Position numbers and translations under genes: made by a program. This document shows positions 45,074-54,659 of a DNA stretch of 64,000 nt, piece by piece (position 1 is the first letter of the stretch; the number at the start of each line of letters is the position of its first letter). Location of the stretch: contig NZ_QMKP01000001.1 of assembly GCF_003287955.1 (NCBI RefSeq), positions 62,001 to 126,000 on the forward strand, in the 5' to 3' direction. The notes under the pieces were generated by a model. It had not been told where the DNA came from, ran no database searches, and worked only from the letters and a program-made list of their open reading frames with translations. Source of the stretch: Arthrobacter sp. AQ5-06 (GTDB lineage: Bacteria; Actinomycetota; Actinomycetes; Actinomycetales; Micrococcaceae).

Positions 45074-47547
45074 CGCGGCCGGATCAAGCCGCCGCGCGCC
45101 CTCGACCAGGAGCGTGCGGCGGCTTTTGCCGTCCGGCGCGCCAGCCTGTTGACCCCCTTGAACGGGGCAGCCAGGAGCCAGGCCCACCGTCCTAGAACCG
45201 ACGGCGGGAGCCAGTCGGCACGGAGGCGTCGGGGTAGCGAGGCGTTGGCACGCAGGGACTGCTGCACCGCGTCGATGCGCGGGGCAATCGCCCCGGTCCT
45301 GCCGCGGCCGGCTGCGTCGTGGACAGGCGGGCCGTAGTGCCGGCGTTCGAAGTCGGAGGTGAGGCTGCGGATGGCCTGGTGCGCGGCGTCATCCAAGCCG
45401 CCACGTTCGCCGAGCAGCGATGAATGGCGGAGCCGTGCGGAATACGTTCGGGCTGTTTCGCTGGAGTCCGGTGGCAGCCCGTAGTCCGTTCCGAGGTCAC
45501 GGATTTCAGCCCACGCCAGCGGAATCACGTCCTCCCGCGCCCGGTCCTCGGTGCGGAGCCGCCGGGCACGCCGCCCCATCCTCACCAGCCGTGGCGAGGC
45601 CATCAGGAGGACCAAGCCCAGCGCGGCCCCCGTCCCCAGCAGCCATGGCAGAATCCGCTGCCCGAGGTCCCCCGCGCCGCCACCTGCGCCGGGGAGGGGC
45701 ACCGCCGTGGCGCTTGGCGTGGGGGCCGGGGCGGTTGCGCCGGGAAGAAGGTCGCGGTTGTTTTCCAGCGAACCGGGGTTACCCGGCGTGCTGGTTTCCG
45801 TGGTGTACGCGGGTATAACACCACGCGACGGCGTGGGTTCGAAGGGCACCCACCCCAATCCCTGGAAGTAGAGCTCGGGCCAGGCGTGGGCATCCCGGGC
45901 GTCCACCTCATACTCCGGCAGTGCACCTTGCCCGGCCACTGAAACCGTGGAACCGGTGGTCCGGCCCGGCGCGTAGCCAACCGCGATGCGGCTGGGGATA
46001 CCCTCCAGGCGGGCCATCACGGCCATCGCGGACGAGTAATGGATGCAGTATCCGCTCTTCCGGGTCAGGAAATCGGCCAGCACCGAGAGCCCGTTACCGT
46101 CGTAGCCGCCCTGGACAGGTGACTGGAGCGAGTAGGTGAACTCCCCTGAGCGAAGGTACCTCTGGATGGCCATGGCCTTGGCGAAGGGTGTGTCACTGGA
46201 AGCCGTCACCGCGTCAGCCGTGCTGCGGACGATGTCCGGGACGTTGCCGGGAACCCTGGTGAAGTCGGCAGGGATTCCCCGCACGGCCTGCGACGACTGT
46301 TGGAGCAGGGTGGCCGTGAGCTTTGGCGCCGAGGACACCACAATGTATTGCTGTGCCCGCGAGTTGGTGTTGGATCCCTTGACGGCCAGGGTGGCCGGGT
46401 CCCATGTCCAGGCGCCGTTGAGCCCACGGATTGATTCGGGCGCGTAAGGCAATGGCAGGTACGGGCTGGTGAACGTGCCCGTATCCACAGCAGTCACCTG
46501 GCGGAGCTGCTCCTCGGCGACGATCTCGTAGCCCGTCTCGAGCTGTCCGGCCACGGGGCGGCGCTCTGCGTCCCGGTCATCAGGTCCCCAGGATTCGCCA
46601 TCGAAATTGTCAACAGTGACGGACCGCAGATACAGCGGCCCGGCCGCATTGGTGGCATAGGTGATCCGACCGCTTCCGGCCGGTGCCCGCAGGCTGTTTC
46701 CCAAGGTAATCATTGGGTTCAAGCCGGTGCCGGCGCCCCAGGGGTTCAGCCGGGAGCCCTGCGGAAACGTGCCGTGGTCGAAACCGGGGATGGCGGCCGG
46801 TACCGCCAGGGTTGCCACGAGTGCCACGGTTCCGGTCAGCACAGCCCGCCGGAGCTGGCCGGGATTCCGGCCGCTGTCGGCTGATGTGCGGGAATCCGGC
46901 GCAAACCACTGGCTGCAGGCGAGGATCAGCAGGTACCCGGCCACCGTGGCAGTGAAGCCCCAAACCCCCACGCTTTGGGGCTTCACGGTGGCGGGGACTA
47001 CCAGGATGGCCAGCAGGCCCAGCCCGGTCGTTGCCGGCATGCCAAGCGGCACGGCCAGCGCATCGATGAGGATGGCAGTCAGGCCCAGGGCTGCGCAGCT
47101 GACCATAACGATTCCTGCGTTTGGAGCCACCGGGGCACTTTCTGCAAGGACCGTCTCGCTCGCCCGGCGGATGAACCTGTCCACTTCGGCCAGGGTTGCC
47201 CCGGACGGGATGAAACCGGCAATGCCCGTGCTCCGGAAGAATGTCAGTGTGAGAATCGCGATCAGGGACGCGAAGCCGCCGGCCGCCACCACGAGAGGCT
47301 GTGCCCGCAGGGCGCGGAGCATCGCCATGGACAGGCAGACCACCACTACCGTGGTCAAGATGGGCAAGTACCAGGCCCAACCGCGCAGGACGCCGTTGAG
47401 GGAAATCGCGGCGCCGGCCACGGACAGGGCGACGGCACCGGCCATGGCCCAGGGGTACGCCCCGACCCGCGTCCGTGCCGGGACCTGTCCCGGGGTGCCC
47501 GTAGCTGCCCGCTCGCCGGACGCGTTGCGTTCCTGTGCCAGCGTCAC
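45061..47547 (-). CDS. Transglutaminase-like membrane protein (DUF3488/TgpA type)
   Basis: 828 residues. About six transmembrane helices at the N-terminus (residues 30-240), an extracytoplasmic transglutaminase-like domain (about 440-560) with the Cys in RKSGYCIHYSSAMAVMARLEG and the His/Asp in DARDAHAWPELYFQGLGW, then one more helix near 665 and a basic cytoplasmic tail. These proteins form a conserved trio with DUF58 and MoxR. The start GTG overlaps the DUF58 stop by 4 nt (GTGA), so they are coupled. Its enzymatic activity (peptidase or cross-linker) is unproven. Confidence 0.92.
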   Translation of the reverse strand: MTLAQERNASGERAATGTPGQVPARTRVGAYPWAMAGAVALSVAGAAISLNGVLRGWAWYLPILTTVVVVCLSMAMLRALRAQPLVVAAGGFASLIAILTLTFFRSTGIAGFIPSGATLAEVDRFIRRASETVLAESAPVAPNAGIVMVSCAALGLTAILIDALAVPLGMPATTGLGLLAILVVPATVKPQSVGVWGFTATVAGYLLILACSQWFAPDSRTSADSGRNPGQLRRAVLTGTVALVATLAVPAAIPGFDHGTFPQGSRLNPWGAGTGLNPMITLGNSLRAPAGSGRITYATNAAGPLYLRSVTVDNFDGESWGPDDRDAERRPVAGQLETGYEIVAEEQLRQVTAVDTGTFTSPYLPLPYAPESIRGLNGAWTWDPATLAVKGSNTNSRAQQYIVVSSAPKLTATLLQQSSQAVRGIPADFTRVPGNVPDIVRSTADAVTASSDTPFAKAMAIQRYLRSGEFTYSLQSPVQGGYDGNGLSVLADFLTRKSGYCIHYSSAMAVMARLEGIPSRIAVGYAPGRTTGSTVSVAGQGALPEYEVDARDAHAWPELYFQGLGWVPFEPTPSRGVIPAYTTETSTPGNPGSLENNRDLLPGATAPAPTPSATAVPLPGAGGGAGDLGQRILPWLLGTGAALGLVLLMASPRLVRMGRRARRLRTEDRAREDVIPLAWAEIRDLGTDYGLPPDSSETARTYSARLRHSSLLGERGGLDDAAHQAIRSLTSDFERRHYGPPVHDAAGRGRTGAIAPRIDAVQQSLRANASLPRRLRADWLPPSVLGRWAWLLAAPFKGVNRLARRTAKAAARSWSRARGGLIRPRGSQ

Positions 47548-48947
47548 CGCCCCACCCCCGCTCCGCGGCGCACGTCTGCCGCTGCCGTGGCAGGCGCAGC
47601 ACCGCCCTGGTCGAAGTGCGTCCAGGCGTCCGGGACTGAAACCGAGGCTGGCACCGCCACTGCCCTCCAGCCGCCCCGGCGGAGGGTCTCCAGAGAGTCC
47701 TCGGAATCCGCCGGCCTGTCGGAAACGATGATGGCGAAGGCATTCGCGCCGTAACCCGCCGCCGGAGCGAGGGCCCTGGCCTCGCTCGGAGAGATCCTGC
47801 CGAGCACGGCGATAAGGGGCCCCCGCATCCGGTGGGCCGAGAGTTTGTCCATCAGGTGATCGTCGAAAACAGCCGGTCCGGCATCCTGGCCACCGTGGTC
47901 CCGGGCAGCGTGGTGCGGACCGGACAGCTGGATGGCAGCGAGGCTTTCGGCGATCGACTGGAGCCCGGACACTCCACTGAACCCTTCCGCCTCCGGTTCC
48001 GGTGCGGACGGGGAACGGAGGAACGCGGGTTCGCCGTGGGGGTCCAGGAGGCGGAGAGCATAGTTCCGCTCAGAGAGGTGCGTGCAGATGGAGATCGCGG
48101 CCACCACGGCCCACTCGAACGTGCCGCTGGTGATCATCTCGTAGCCGTCCACGGCCGCATTGCCCCCGAAACCGGAACCGTGACCCCCGGAAAACGCCGC
48201 GAACCGTTGGTCCAGGATGATGGTGGCCTCCGGCGTCGTGACGGATTCCTCCTGGCGCACCATCAGGGCGTCGTGGTGGGCGGTCGCCGCCCAGTGCACC
48301 CTGCGCATCGGATCGCCCGGGCGGTATTCGCGGGTCATAACGTCATCGTCGCTGGGGTTGGCGCGGGTTCGGGTTGCTGTGATGCCGTCGTTGCCGCGGG
48401 CTCCCGCGAGGCCCGTCACGGGTAGCTCGACGGCGGCGGGCGTCACGGTGAGCGTGTCGCCGTCGTCAATTGACCGCCGGTGCAGGGACAACCCGAACGG
48501 ATCAGTGAACTCGGCTGTTACCGGGCCGATCAGGTACTGTCCGCGTTTGGTGGAGCGCAAGTGGTATTCGTACCTGCTGGTCCCGCCCTTGGCTGAGCGG
48601 GCGGGAAAATGGAAGGCCGGGGATTCGCCGAATCGTGGCGGCAGCCGTTCCTCCATGATCGCCCGGCCGCCACCGGAACCTGTCCGCGCCACGGCGAGCC
48701 GCACTGTGGTGGCGGCGGAGGTCTCCACCGGGGACGGGTTGAACTCGCGGTAAACCTGGAACCGGGGCTTGAGGAGCCTGATTCCGGCCAGCGAAACCAG
48801 GGGAAGGACGATGAGCAGGACACTCAGGCTCAGCAGATCCCGCCGCCCCATGATCTGCGCAGAGAACAGGCAGATGGCGCCGGCGGCCAGGAGCCCCCAG
48901 CCACGCTGGCTGAACAGGTGTCGGGGCAGTCGGTCACGCAGCGCCAT
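47544..48947 (-). CDS. DUF58 domain protein
   Basis: 467 residues. Two close N-terminal helices (about 17-55) are followed by an extracytoplasmic or peripheral region and the DUF58 domain around DVMTREYRPGDPMRRVHWAATAHHDALMVRQEE, a von Willebrand-like fold. DUF58 proteins pair with MoxR AAA ATPases as their presumed target. The gene begins 13 nt after moxR ends and overlaps the transglutaminase start by 4 nt. Equivalent of Rv3693. Confidence 0.9.
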   Translation of the reverse strand: MALRDRLPRHLFSQRGWGLLAAGAICLFSAQIMGRRDLLSLSVLLIVLPLVSLAGIRLLKPRFQVYREFNPSPVETSAATTVRLAVARTGSGGGRAIMEERLPPRFGESPAFHFPARSAKGGTSRYEYHLRSTKRGQYLIGPVTAEFTDPFGLSLHRRSIDDGDTLTVTPAAVELPVTGLAGARGNDGITATRTRANPSDDDVMTREYRPGDPMRRVHWAATAHHDALMVRQEESVTTPEATIILDQRFAAFSGGHGSGFGGNAAVDGYEMITSGTFEWAVVAAISICTHLSERNYALRLLDPHGEPAFLRSPSAPEPEAEGFSGVSGLQSIAESLAAIQLSGPHHAARDHGGQDAGPAVFDDHLMDKLSAHRMRGPLIAVLGRISPSEARALAPAAGYGANAFAIIVSDRPADSEDSLETLRRGGWRAVAVPASVSVPDAWTHFDQGGAAPATAAADVRRGAGVGR

Positions 48948-48960
48948 GTGACAGCCCTGC

Positions 48961-50070
48961 CTAGTGGTTCCGGCGCAATCCGGCCGGCGGGGCCGATGAC
49001 CGGGCCGGGCTGTTCGCCGGGTCCTGGTTCACCGGGAGCCGGGAGAGGATGTCCCGGATGACGCTGTGCGGGGTCTCCCCGGCGCCGGCCGCCTTGCGGT
49101 CCAGGATGATCCGGTGGGCCAGCACGGATTCCGCCACGCTGACGATGTCGTCGGGCAGCACAAAATCACGGCCGTCCAGGGCCGCCGTGGCTTTCGCGGC
49201 CCGGAGCAGCTGGAGCATGGAGCGTGGGCTGGCGCCCAGCCGGAGCAGGGGGCTTTCGCGCGTTGCCCGCCCCACTGAGACGGTGTACTCCTTGACCGCC
49301 TGGGATACGTAAACCTGCTGGACCGTGGTGATCATCGCTGCGACGTCCGCTGCGGTGACCACCGCGGAGACCTTGGCCAACGGGGAGGTTGCCTGATGGG
49401 TCTCCAGCATTTCGATCTCAGAGTCCTTGTCCGGGTAGCCCATGGAAATCCGCGCCATAAAACGGTCCCGCTGGGCCTCGGGAAGGGGATAGGTGCCTTC
49501 CATCTCGATCGGGTTCTGGGTGGCCACCACCATAAACGGTTCGTCGAGTTTGTATGAGTCCCCGTCCACGGTCACTTGGTGTTCCTCCATGCACTCCAGG
49601 AGGGCGGATTGGGTCTTGGCGGAGGCACGGTTGATTTCATCGCCAATGACGATGTTGGCGAACACGGCACCCGGGCGGAACTCGAACAGCCGCGACGCCT
49701 GGTTGTAGATGGACACGCCCGTCACGTCTGAGGGCAGCAGATCGGGAGTGAACTGGATGCGGCTGACCGTGCAGTCAATGCTCCGGGCGAGGGTTTTGGC
49801 CAGGAGGGTCTTGCCCACTCCTGGCACGTCCTCCAGGAGCAGATGGCCCTGTGCCAGCAACACCGTCAGGGCGAGCCTGGCCGCATCCGACTTTCCGTCA
49901 ATGACGGTGTTGATCGAGGCCAGGATCCTATGGCTGGCTGCGTGGAATGCTTCGGCGTCCATGGCGGCTGCCTTGTGACCGTTGAGGTGGCCGGCCTGCT
50001 CCGTCACGGCGGTGAAGTTCCGGCTGGCAGGGGTTACCTCATTGACGGCGGTCCGGCGGTGGGAGTCCAT
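48961..50070 (-). CDS. MoxR family AAA ATPase
   Basis: 369 residues. The AAA module has Walker A EDVPGVGKTLLAKT, Walker B NIVIGDEINRASAKTQSALL, sensor 1 in FMVVATQNPIEMEGTYPLPEAQRDRF (the N of ATQNP) and a helical lid. MoxR ATPases act as chaperones for maturation of partner complexes. It leads the moxR-DUF58-transglutaminase operon. The ATG at 50070 has GAAAGG 6 nt upstream; a TTG at 50076 is in frame but less good. Equivalent of Rv3692. Confidence 0.94.
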   Translation of the reverse strand: MDSHRRTAVNEVTPASRNFTAVTEQAGHLNGHKAAAMDAEAFHAASHRILASINTVIDGKSDAARLALTVLLAQGHLLLEDVPGVGKTLLAKTLARSIDCTVSRIQFTPDLLPSDVTGVSIYNQASRLFEFRPGAVFANIVIGDEINRASAKTQSALLECMEEHQVTVDGDSYKLDEPFMVVATQNPIEMEGTYPLPEAQRDRFMARISMGYPDKDSEIEMLETHQATSPLAKVSAVVTAADVAAMITTVQQVYVSQAVKEYTVSVGRATRESPLLRLGASPRSMLQLLRAAKATAALDGRDFVLPDDIVSVAESVLAHRIILDRKAAGAGETPHSVIRDILSRLPVNQDPANSPARSSAPPAGLRRNH

Positions 50071-50221
50071 CTGCAACCTTTCAGCCCGGGTATTGCCCGG
50101 AACGGGACAACAGCCTGCCTTCGCCCAGCGGTGGGTGTTCGCATCTGTTCTTACCAGCCTACTAACACAACTGCCCTGGCTGACAGAGAGTTCCGGGAAT
50201 TCTGCGGGGATCCGCCGCCGC

Positions 50222-50227
50222 TAGGCT
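50222..50227 (+). promoter_or_regulatory. -10 box, tatD (leaderless)
   Basis: TAGGCT-TGAGGG-ATG. Confidence 0.5.
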
Positions 50228-50233
50228 TGAGGG

Positions 50234-51169
50234 ATGTGCAATTCGCTGATTCCCGCCGCCTACCGTGCCGCCGGAGCGGACCCTGCAGATGCCGCCCACT
50301 CCGTCGCCGACGCCGCAGCAGGTGCCGGGCGGCAGGCTCGGCAGGACTATCCGCCGGCGCCGGAGCCGCTGCCGGTCCCCGTGATGGACAACCATACGCA
50401 CTTGGATTTCCCCGACGGCGAGAGTCCGGTGGGCATCGCCGCTGCGTTGGATGCGGCCCAGGCTGTCGGAGTACAGGGGGCTGTCCAGGTGGGCTGCGAC
50501 CTGGAGTCCTCCCGGTTCACGGTCCGTGCCGTTGACCTGGACAGCAGGTTGCTGGGTGCAGTGGCACTGCACCCCAACGACGCCCCTGACTATGCCAGGC
50601 GCGGCGAGCTGGAGGATGCGCTGACGGAAATTGAGCAACTGGCCGCCCATCCCCGGATCCGGGCCATCGGCGAGACCGGCCTTGATTTCTTCCGCACCGA
50701 AGGGGAAGGACTGGCCCACCAGCGCTATTCGTTCCGGCGGCATATCGACATTGCCAAGCGCCTGGGCCTGACGCTGCAGATCCATGACCGCGACGCGCAC
50801 GACGACGTTGTGCAGGTCCTGCGCGAGGAGGGGGCTCCGGAGCGGGTGGTGTTTCATTGCTTCTCGGGTGATGAGGCGCTCGCGAGGATCTGCAACGCCG
50901 CGGGCTGGAACATGTCCTTCGCCGGCACGCTGACGTTTAAGAATGCGGCTTACCTCCGCGCAGCGCTTGCGGTGGCAGACCCGGACCTGGTGCTGGTGGA
51001 AACGGATGCTCCGTTCCTGACTCCGCATCCGCATCGGGGCCGTCCCAACGCCAGCTATATGGTTCCGTACACCGTCCGCGCCATGGCCGAATTGACAGGA
51101 ACTGACCTCGCTGAGCTCTGCACCCGGATTGGCGAAAATACCTTGCGGGCGTACGGTTCGTGGGACTGA
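50234..51169 (+). CDS. tatD: TatD family metal-dependent hydrolase
   Basis: 311 residues. The TIM-barrel amidohydrolase-like fold carries the metal ligands: NHTHLDFP at the start of the domain (about residue 53), the GETGLDFFR Glu, HDRDAHDDVV, FHCFSGDEALA and LETDAPFLTPHPHRG-like late Asp (VETDAPFLTP). TatD enzymes are Mg-dependent 3'-5' exonucleases on damaged DNA or RNA. A 50-residue Ala-rich N-terminal extension is not part of the domain. The order tatD-rpf-ksgA-ispE is the same as Rv1008-Rv1011. Confidence 0.93.
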   Translation: MCNSLIPAAYRAAGADPADAAHSVADAAAGAGRQARQDYPPAPEPLPVPVMDNHTHLDFPDGESPVGIAAALDAAQAVGVQGAVQVGCDLESSRFTVRAVDLDSRLLGAVALHPNDAPDYARRGELEDALTEIEQLAAHPRIRAIGETGLDFFRTEGEGLAHQRYSFRRHIDIAKRLGLTLQIHDRDAHDDVVQVLREEGAPERVVFHCFSGDEALARICNAAGWNMSFAGTLTFKNAAYLRAALAVADPDLVLVETDAPFLTPHPHRGRPNASYMVPYTVRAMAELTGTDLAELCTRIGENTLRAYGSWD

Positions 51170-51196
51170 TTTCGGCCTCGTCGGATTACTCGGTAC

Positions 51197-51211
51197 ACAT
51201 ACTTCGTATGT
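51197..51211. promoter_or_regulatory. Small palindrome upstream of rpf
   Basis: ACATAC-TTC-GTATGT, with perfect 6-bp arms, about 180 nt before the rpf start. It is a candidate operator; the regulator is unknown. Confidence 0.3.
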
Positions 51212-51311
51212 AAAATTCTTGGCCGCTTTATAACGCTACGGTTACAGTGGAGAACTATTAGCCGGGGTCGGGGAAGGCCTTCGGATAATTTCACTTCATT
51301 CGCAGCAGGAC

Positions 51312-51339
51312 CAGGCAGGGCTTTGATGCCCCCTGCCTG
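51312..51339 (+). promoter_or_regulatory. Hairpin in the rpf leader
   Basis: 9-bp perfect stem (51312-51320/51331-51339) with a 10-nt loop, about 50 nt before the rpf ATG. Could attenuate transcription or shape the leader. Confidence 0.4.
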
Positions 51340-51389
51340 CCGCGCGGAGTGTGGCGGCGCAACGGTGCCCGGAGCTGTCCCCAGGGGTT

Positions 51390-52604
51390 ATGCGCCGGCT
51401 ATTTCACTGCGTTTTTCCCCGTGCCCGGATGGATCTAAAGTTACGGGCAATCGTGGTCAAGCTCTTCACAACGGATGGCAAGTTCAGTTTTATCAAGGTC
51501 GGCACCCAACTCGTGGTGCTGTGCGCGCTGGTGTTGGGCCTCGTGGCCTTCGTCGGAAATAACAAAACCGTTACCCTCAACGTCGACGGAAAAGTGACTT
51601 CGGTCCAGTCCTTCGGCGGAACCGTGGGGCAGGTCGTAAAAAGCGCCAACGTAGAACTGAAGTCGGCTGACCGCGTCTCGCCCTCGGCGGACGCCAAAGT
51701 GGAGAACGGCACCGTGATCAACGTCAACATGGCCAAGGCCGTGAAGGTCAGCCTGGACGGTTCTGAAAAAACCGTCAACACAACGGCGCCGGATGTTGCA
51801 GGCCTCGTCACCGAACTCGGCGTGACCAGCGCCTCTTCCGTTTCCGTACCGAAGGACGCCCAGCTCGCGGTAGCCGGATCCTTCGTCTCCATCTCCACGC
51901 CCAAGACCGTCAGCATAGTTGCCGACGGCAAGGCCTCCACGGCTACCACCACCGCGGGGACCGTCGCCCAGGTGCTGGAGGACGCCGGCATCACCCTCGG
52001 CGTCGACGACCGCACTTCCCAGCCCGGTAACGCGCACGTGGTCAGCAACATGGTGGTCAAGGTCTCCCGGGTGGATACCAGCCAGACCGCAGCCACTACC
52101 GAAGATGTTGCTTTCGACAGCATGACCACTGAGAGCGCTGAGCTTCTCAAGGGCGAGAAAGAGGTCACCCAGACCGGCGTGGCCGGCAAGGTGGACAAGA
52201 GCTACAAACTGGTGATGGTTGACGGCCGTGAAGCCTCGCGGACCCTGGTCTCCGAAACTGTTTCCGTGCCTACCGTGACTGAAAAGGTCACGGTAGGCAC
52301 CAAGGCAAAGCCAGCAGCCGCCGCCGGAACGAACACCGGCGCCGCGGCCCCGGCCATAATGAACGAGGCCATGTGGGACAAGATCGCCCAGTGTGAGTCC
52401 ACCGGAAACTGGTCCATCAACTCGGGCAACGGCTACTACGGCGGCCTCCAGTTCGACATCCAGACCTGGATCAGCTCAGGCGGCGGCGCTTACGCCCCCA
52501 ACGCCAGTCTCGCCACCAAGGCGCAGCAGATCGACATCGCCAACCGCGTGTACGCACAGCGTGGCCTGCAGCCGTGGGGCTGTGGCTGGGCTGCTACGAG
52601 CTAG
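51390..52604 (+). CDS. rpfB: Resuscitation-promoting factor, DUF348-G5-Rpf (RpfB type)
   Basis: 404 residues. A hydrophobic anchor (about 36-57, VGTQLVVLCALVLGLVAF) precedes three ubiquitin-like DUF348 repeats (each with the KTVTLNVDGK-type strand), a G5 domain (about 225-300), an Ala-rich linker and the Rpf transglycosylase domain (about 330-404): MWDKIAQCESTGNW holds the catalytic Glu, followed by YYGGLQFDIQTW and GLQPWGCGW. The enzyme cleaves peptidoglycan and helps exit from dormancy. The start is uncertain (ATG 51390, ATG 51429 or GTG 51351). Confidence 0.92.
   Translation: MRRLFHCVFPRARMDLKLRAIVVKLFTTDGKFSFIKVGTQLVVLCALVLGLVAFVGNNKTVTLNVDGKVTSVQSFGGTVGQVVKSANVELKSADRVSPSADAKVENGTVINVNMAKAVKVSLDGSEKTVNTTAPDVAGLVTELGVTSASSVSVPKDAQLAVAGSFVSISTPKTVSIVADGKASTATTTAGTVAQVLEDAGITLGVDDRTSQPGNAHVVSNMVVKVSRVDTSQTAATTEDVAFDSMTTESAELLKGEKEVTQTGVAGKVDKSYKLVMVDGREASRTLVSETVSVPTVTEKVTVGTKAKPAAAAGTNTGAAAPAIMNEAMWDKIAQCESTGNWSINSGNGYYGGLQFDIQTWISSGGGAYAPNASLATKAQQIDIANRVYAQRGLQPWGCGWAATS
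52266..52300 (+). repeat. Perfect 14-bp inverted repeat within rpf coding sequence
   Basis: Arms 52266-52279 and 52287-52300 pair perfectly around a 7-nt loop. The position is between the G5 domain end and the linker before the Rpf domain. Confidence 0.6.
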
Positions 52605-52622
52605 GCACCAATGAGCACCTGC

Positions 52623-52651
52623 CCTGGCGGCAGCTGACCACAGCCGCCAGG
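52623..52651 (+). terminator. Terminator hairpin after rpf
   Basis: CCTGGCGGC/GCCGCCAGG with an 11-nt loop, 18 bases past the stop. A weaker imperfect hairpin follows at 52665-52698. Confidence 0.6.
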
Positions 52652-52777
52652 CAAGCAGAAGACAGCGACCGGTCCCGGATTGTCCCGGGGCCGGCCGCTG
52701 CCGTTAAGCGGAAAACGCACACCGCGTAACACGCATGATCCGCCCGGAAAGCGGATGGCCCGTCACGGCGGCCGGGA

Positions 52778-52783
52778 TAGGAT
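52778..52783 (+). promoter_or_regulatory. -10 box, ksgA (leaderless)
   Basis: TAGGAT-ACCTAG-GTG. Confidence 0.5.
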
Positions 52784-52789
52784 ACCTAG

Positions 52790-53662
52790 GTGACTGAACC
52801 GACTGCCGCCGCGCCTGCACCCCTCTTTGGTGCCTCCGACATACGCCGGCTGGCGGAAGAAATCGGTATCCGGCCCACCAAGACACTGGGCCAGAACTTC
52901 GTCATCGATGGCAATACCATCCGCCGGATCGTCTCGGTTGCCAACATTGGGGCTACCGAGACCGTGCTGGAAGTCGGGCCCGGCCTTGGTTCGCTCACCC
53001 TGGGCCTGCTGGACGCCGCGCAGACGGTGGTCGCCGTCGAAATCGATCCTGTCCTGGCGGCGAAGCTGCCCGAAACCGTCAAGGCCTGGCGGCCTGAAGC
53101 GGCGGGCGCGTTCCACCTGGTCCAGGCGGACGCCATGAAGGTGACGTCCCTCCCTGTTGAGCCCACCGCCATTGTGGCTAACCTGCCCTATAACGTGGCC
53201 GTGCCGGTGGTCCTGCACCTGCTCCAGCACTTCCCCAGCCTGCAGCACGGTCTGGTCATGGTCCAGGACGAGGTTGCCGACAGGCTGGCCGCGGGGCCCG
53301 GATCAAAGACCTACGGGGTGCCCTCCGTCAAGGCGGCCTGGTACAGCAGCATGCGCAAGGCCGGGGTGATCGGCATGAACGTCTTCTGGCCTGCGCCGAA
53401 GATCCAGTCCGGACTCGTGGCCTTTACACGGCGGGAACCGCCTGAAACAACCGCCACCCGTGAGCAGGTGTTCGCCGTGATCGACGCCGCCTTCGCCCAG
53501 CGCCGGAAAACGCTGCGGGCCGCCCTGGCCGGCTGGGCCGGCGGCGCACCCGAAGCCGAGCGCTGCCTCATCGCCGCCGGAGTCGCTCCTTCTGCGCGGG
53601 GCGAAGTCCTTGACATCCACGCCTTCGCCAGGATTGCCGAAGCCCGAGAGGCCGGGTCGTGA
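52790..53662 (+). CDS. ksgA: 16S rRNA (adenine1518/1519-N6)-dimethyltransferase
   Basis: 290 residues. It dimethylates two adjacent adenosines in helix 45 of 16S rRNA during 30S assembly. The Rossmann SAM site is [11 protein letters not shown] and [16 protein letters not shown]; the catalytic NLPYN motif lies in [14 protein letters not shown]. Length is standard. The stop overlaps the ispE start by 4 nt (GTGA), a fusion of ribosome and isoprenoid genes common to actinobacteria (Rv1010-Rv1011). Confidence 0.96.
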   Translation: MTEPTAAAPAPLFGASDIRRLAEEIGIRPTKTLGQNFVIDGNTIRRIVSVANIGATETVLEVGPGLGSLTLGLLDAAQTVVAVEIDPVLAAKLPETVKAWRPEAAGAFHLVQADAMKVTSLPVEPTAIVANLPYNVAVPVVLHLLQHFPSLQHGLVMVQDEVADRLAAGPGSKTYGVPSVKAAWYSSMRKAGVIGMNVFWPAPKIQSGLVAFTRREPPETTATREQVFAVIDAAFAQRRKTLRAALAGWAGGAPEAERCLIAAGVAPSARGEVLDIHAFARIAEAREAGS

Positions 53663-54621
53663 AGGCACCCGCTGGGAAGTTTCCCGCACGCACGGTCCGG
53701 GTGAAGGCGCCCGGCAAGGTCAACGTTTCCCTGGACGTGGGACCGTTGCGCGCGGACGGCTACCACTCCGTTGCCAGCGTCTACCTGGCCGTTTCCCTCT
53801 ATGAGGAAGTGGCTGCCACCAGTACGGAGGCGCCTGGGATCACCGTCAGCATCAGCCCTGACAGCACTCTGGACCTGGACGGCGTGGATATTCCGCTGGA
53901 TGAGAAGAACCTGGCCTACAAGGCCGCAGCCATCATGGCCGACGTCTCCGAGCATTCCACCGGAGTGCACCTTGAAATCACCAAGCGGGTCCCCGTAGCC
54001 GGGGGCATGGGTGGCGGCTCTGCCGATGCCGCAGCCACCCTGCTGGCCTGCGATGCGCTATGGAACAGCGGGCTGTCGCGGGACGAGTTGGCACATCTGG
54101 CCACCGAGTTGGGTGCCGACGTCCCTTTTTCCCTCCTCGGCGGAACCGCCGTCGGGCTCGGCGTTGGCGACGACCTTTCGCCGGCCCTGGCCAAAGCCCA
54201 AACCGACTGGGTCCTCGTGGCAGCGGACTATGGGCTGCCCACCCCCGAGGTCTACCGCACCCTGGACCGGCTCCGCGAGGCCGAAGGGTTGGACATTGCC
54301 GAGCCCACGGCCGTGGATCCGAAGATCCTGCAGGCGTTGCGGAGCGGGGACGCCGATGCCCTGAGCCGGGTCCTGGTGAACGACCTCCAGCGGGCCTCCA
54401 TTGAACTTGCCCCGGCTCTCCGCGACACGCTGGGAATCGGCGAGTCGCACGGCGCCATTGCCGGGATTGTCTCCGGTTCCGGACCGACCGTGGCACTGTT
54501 GACGCATAACCCGACAGCCGCCGAAAGCCTGGCCGAGGACCTGCGGCACTACGGTCTGACAGCACTGGCTGTCCACGGGCCCGTGCCCGGCGCGCGCATC
54601 ATCTCCGATACCCTCCTTTAA
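53659..54621 (+). CDS. ispE: 4-diphosphocytidyl-2-C-methyl-D-erythritol kinase
   Basis: 320 residues of the GHMP kinase family. It phosphorylates CDP-ME in the MEP pathway, which makes IPP and DMAPP used by the cis-prenyl transferase at 7.8 kb. Motifs: [14 protein letters not shown] at the N-terminus, the ATP loop [19 protein letters not shown] and the late [12 protein letters not shown] start inside the ksgA stop; translation is coupled. Confidence 0.96.
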   Translation: MKAPAGKFPARTVRVKAPGKVNVSLDVGPLRADGYHSVASVYLAVSLYEEVAATSTEAPGITVSISPDSTLDLDGVDIPLDEKNLAYKAAAIMADVSEHSTGVHLEITKRVPVAGGMGGGSADAAATLLACDALWNSGLSRDELAHLATELGADVPFSLLGGTAVGLGVGDDLSPALAKAQTDWVLVAADYGLPTPEVYRTLDRLREAEGLDIAEPTAVDPKILQALRSGDADALSRVLVNDLQRASIELAPALRDTLGIGESHGAIAGIVSGSGPTVALLTHNPTAAESLAEDLRHYGLTALAVHGPVPGARIISDTLL

Positions 54622-54659
54622 GAGCACCCTTCCTTACTGAGTAGCAGAAAGCAGTCCCC

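Noticed and set aside
51197..51211. lox-like site (ACTTCGTAT core)
   Set aside because: Similarity to loxP is limited to a few bases, with 6-bp arms and no recombinase gene in the window.
51170..51389. c-di-AMP (ydaO) riboswitch in the rpf leader
   Set aside because: rpf genes of some actinobacteria have one, but I could not find the conserved core blocks here; only a hairpin and a small palindrome are seen.
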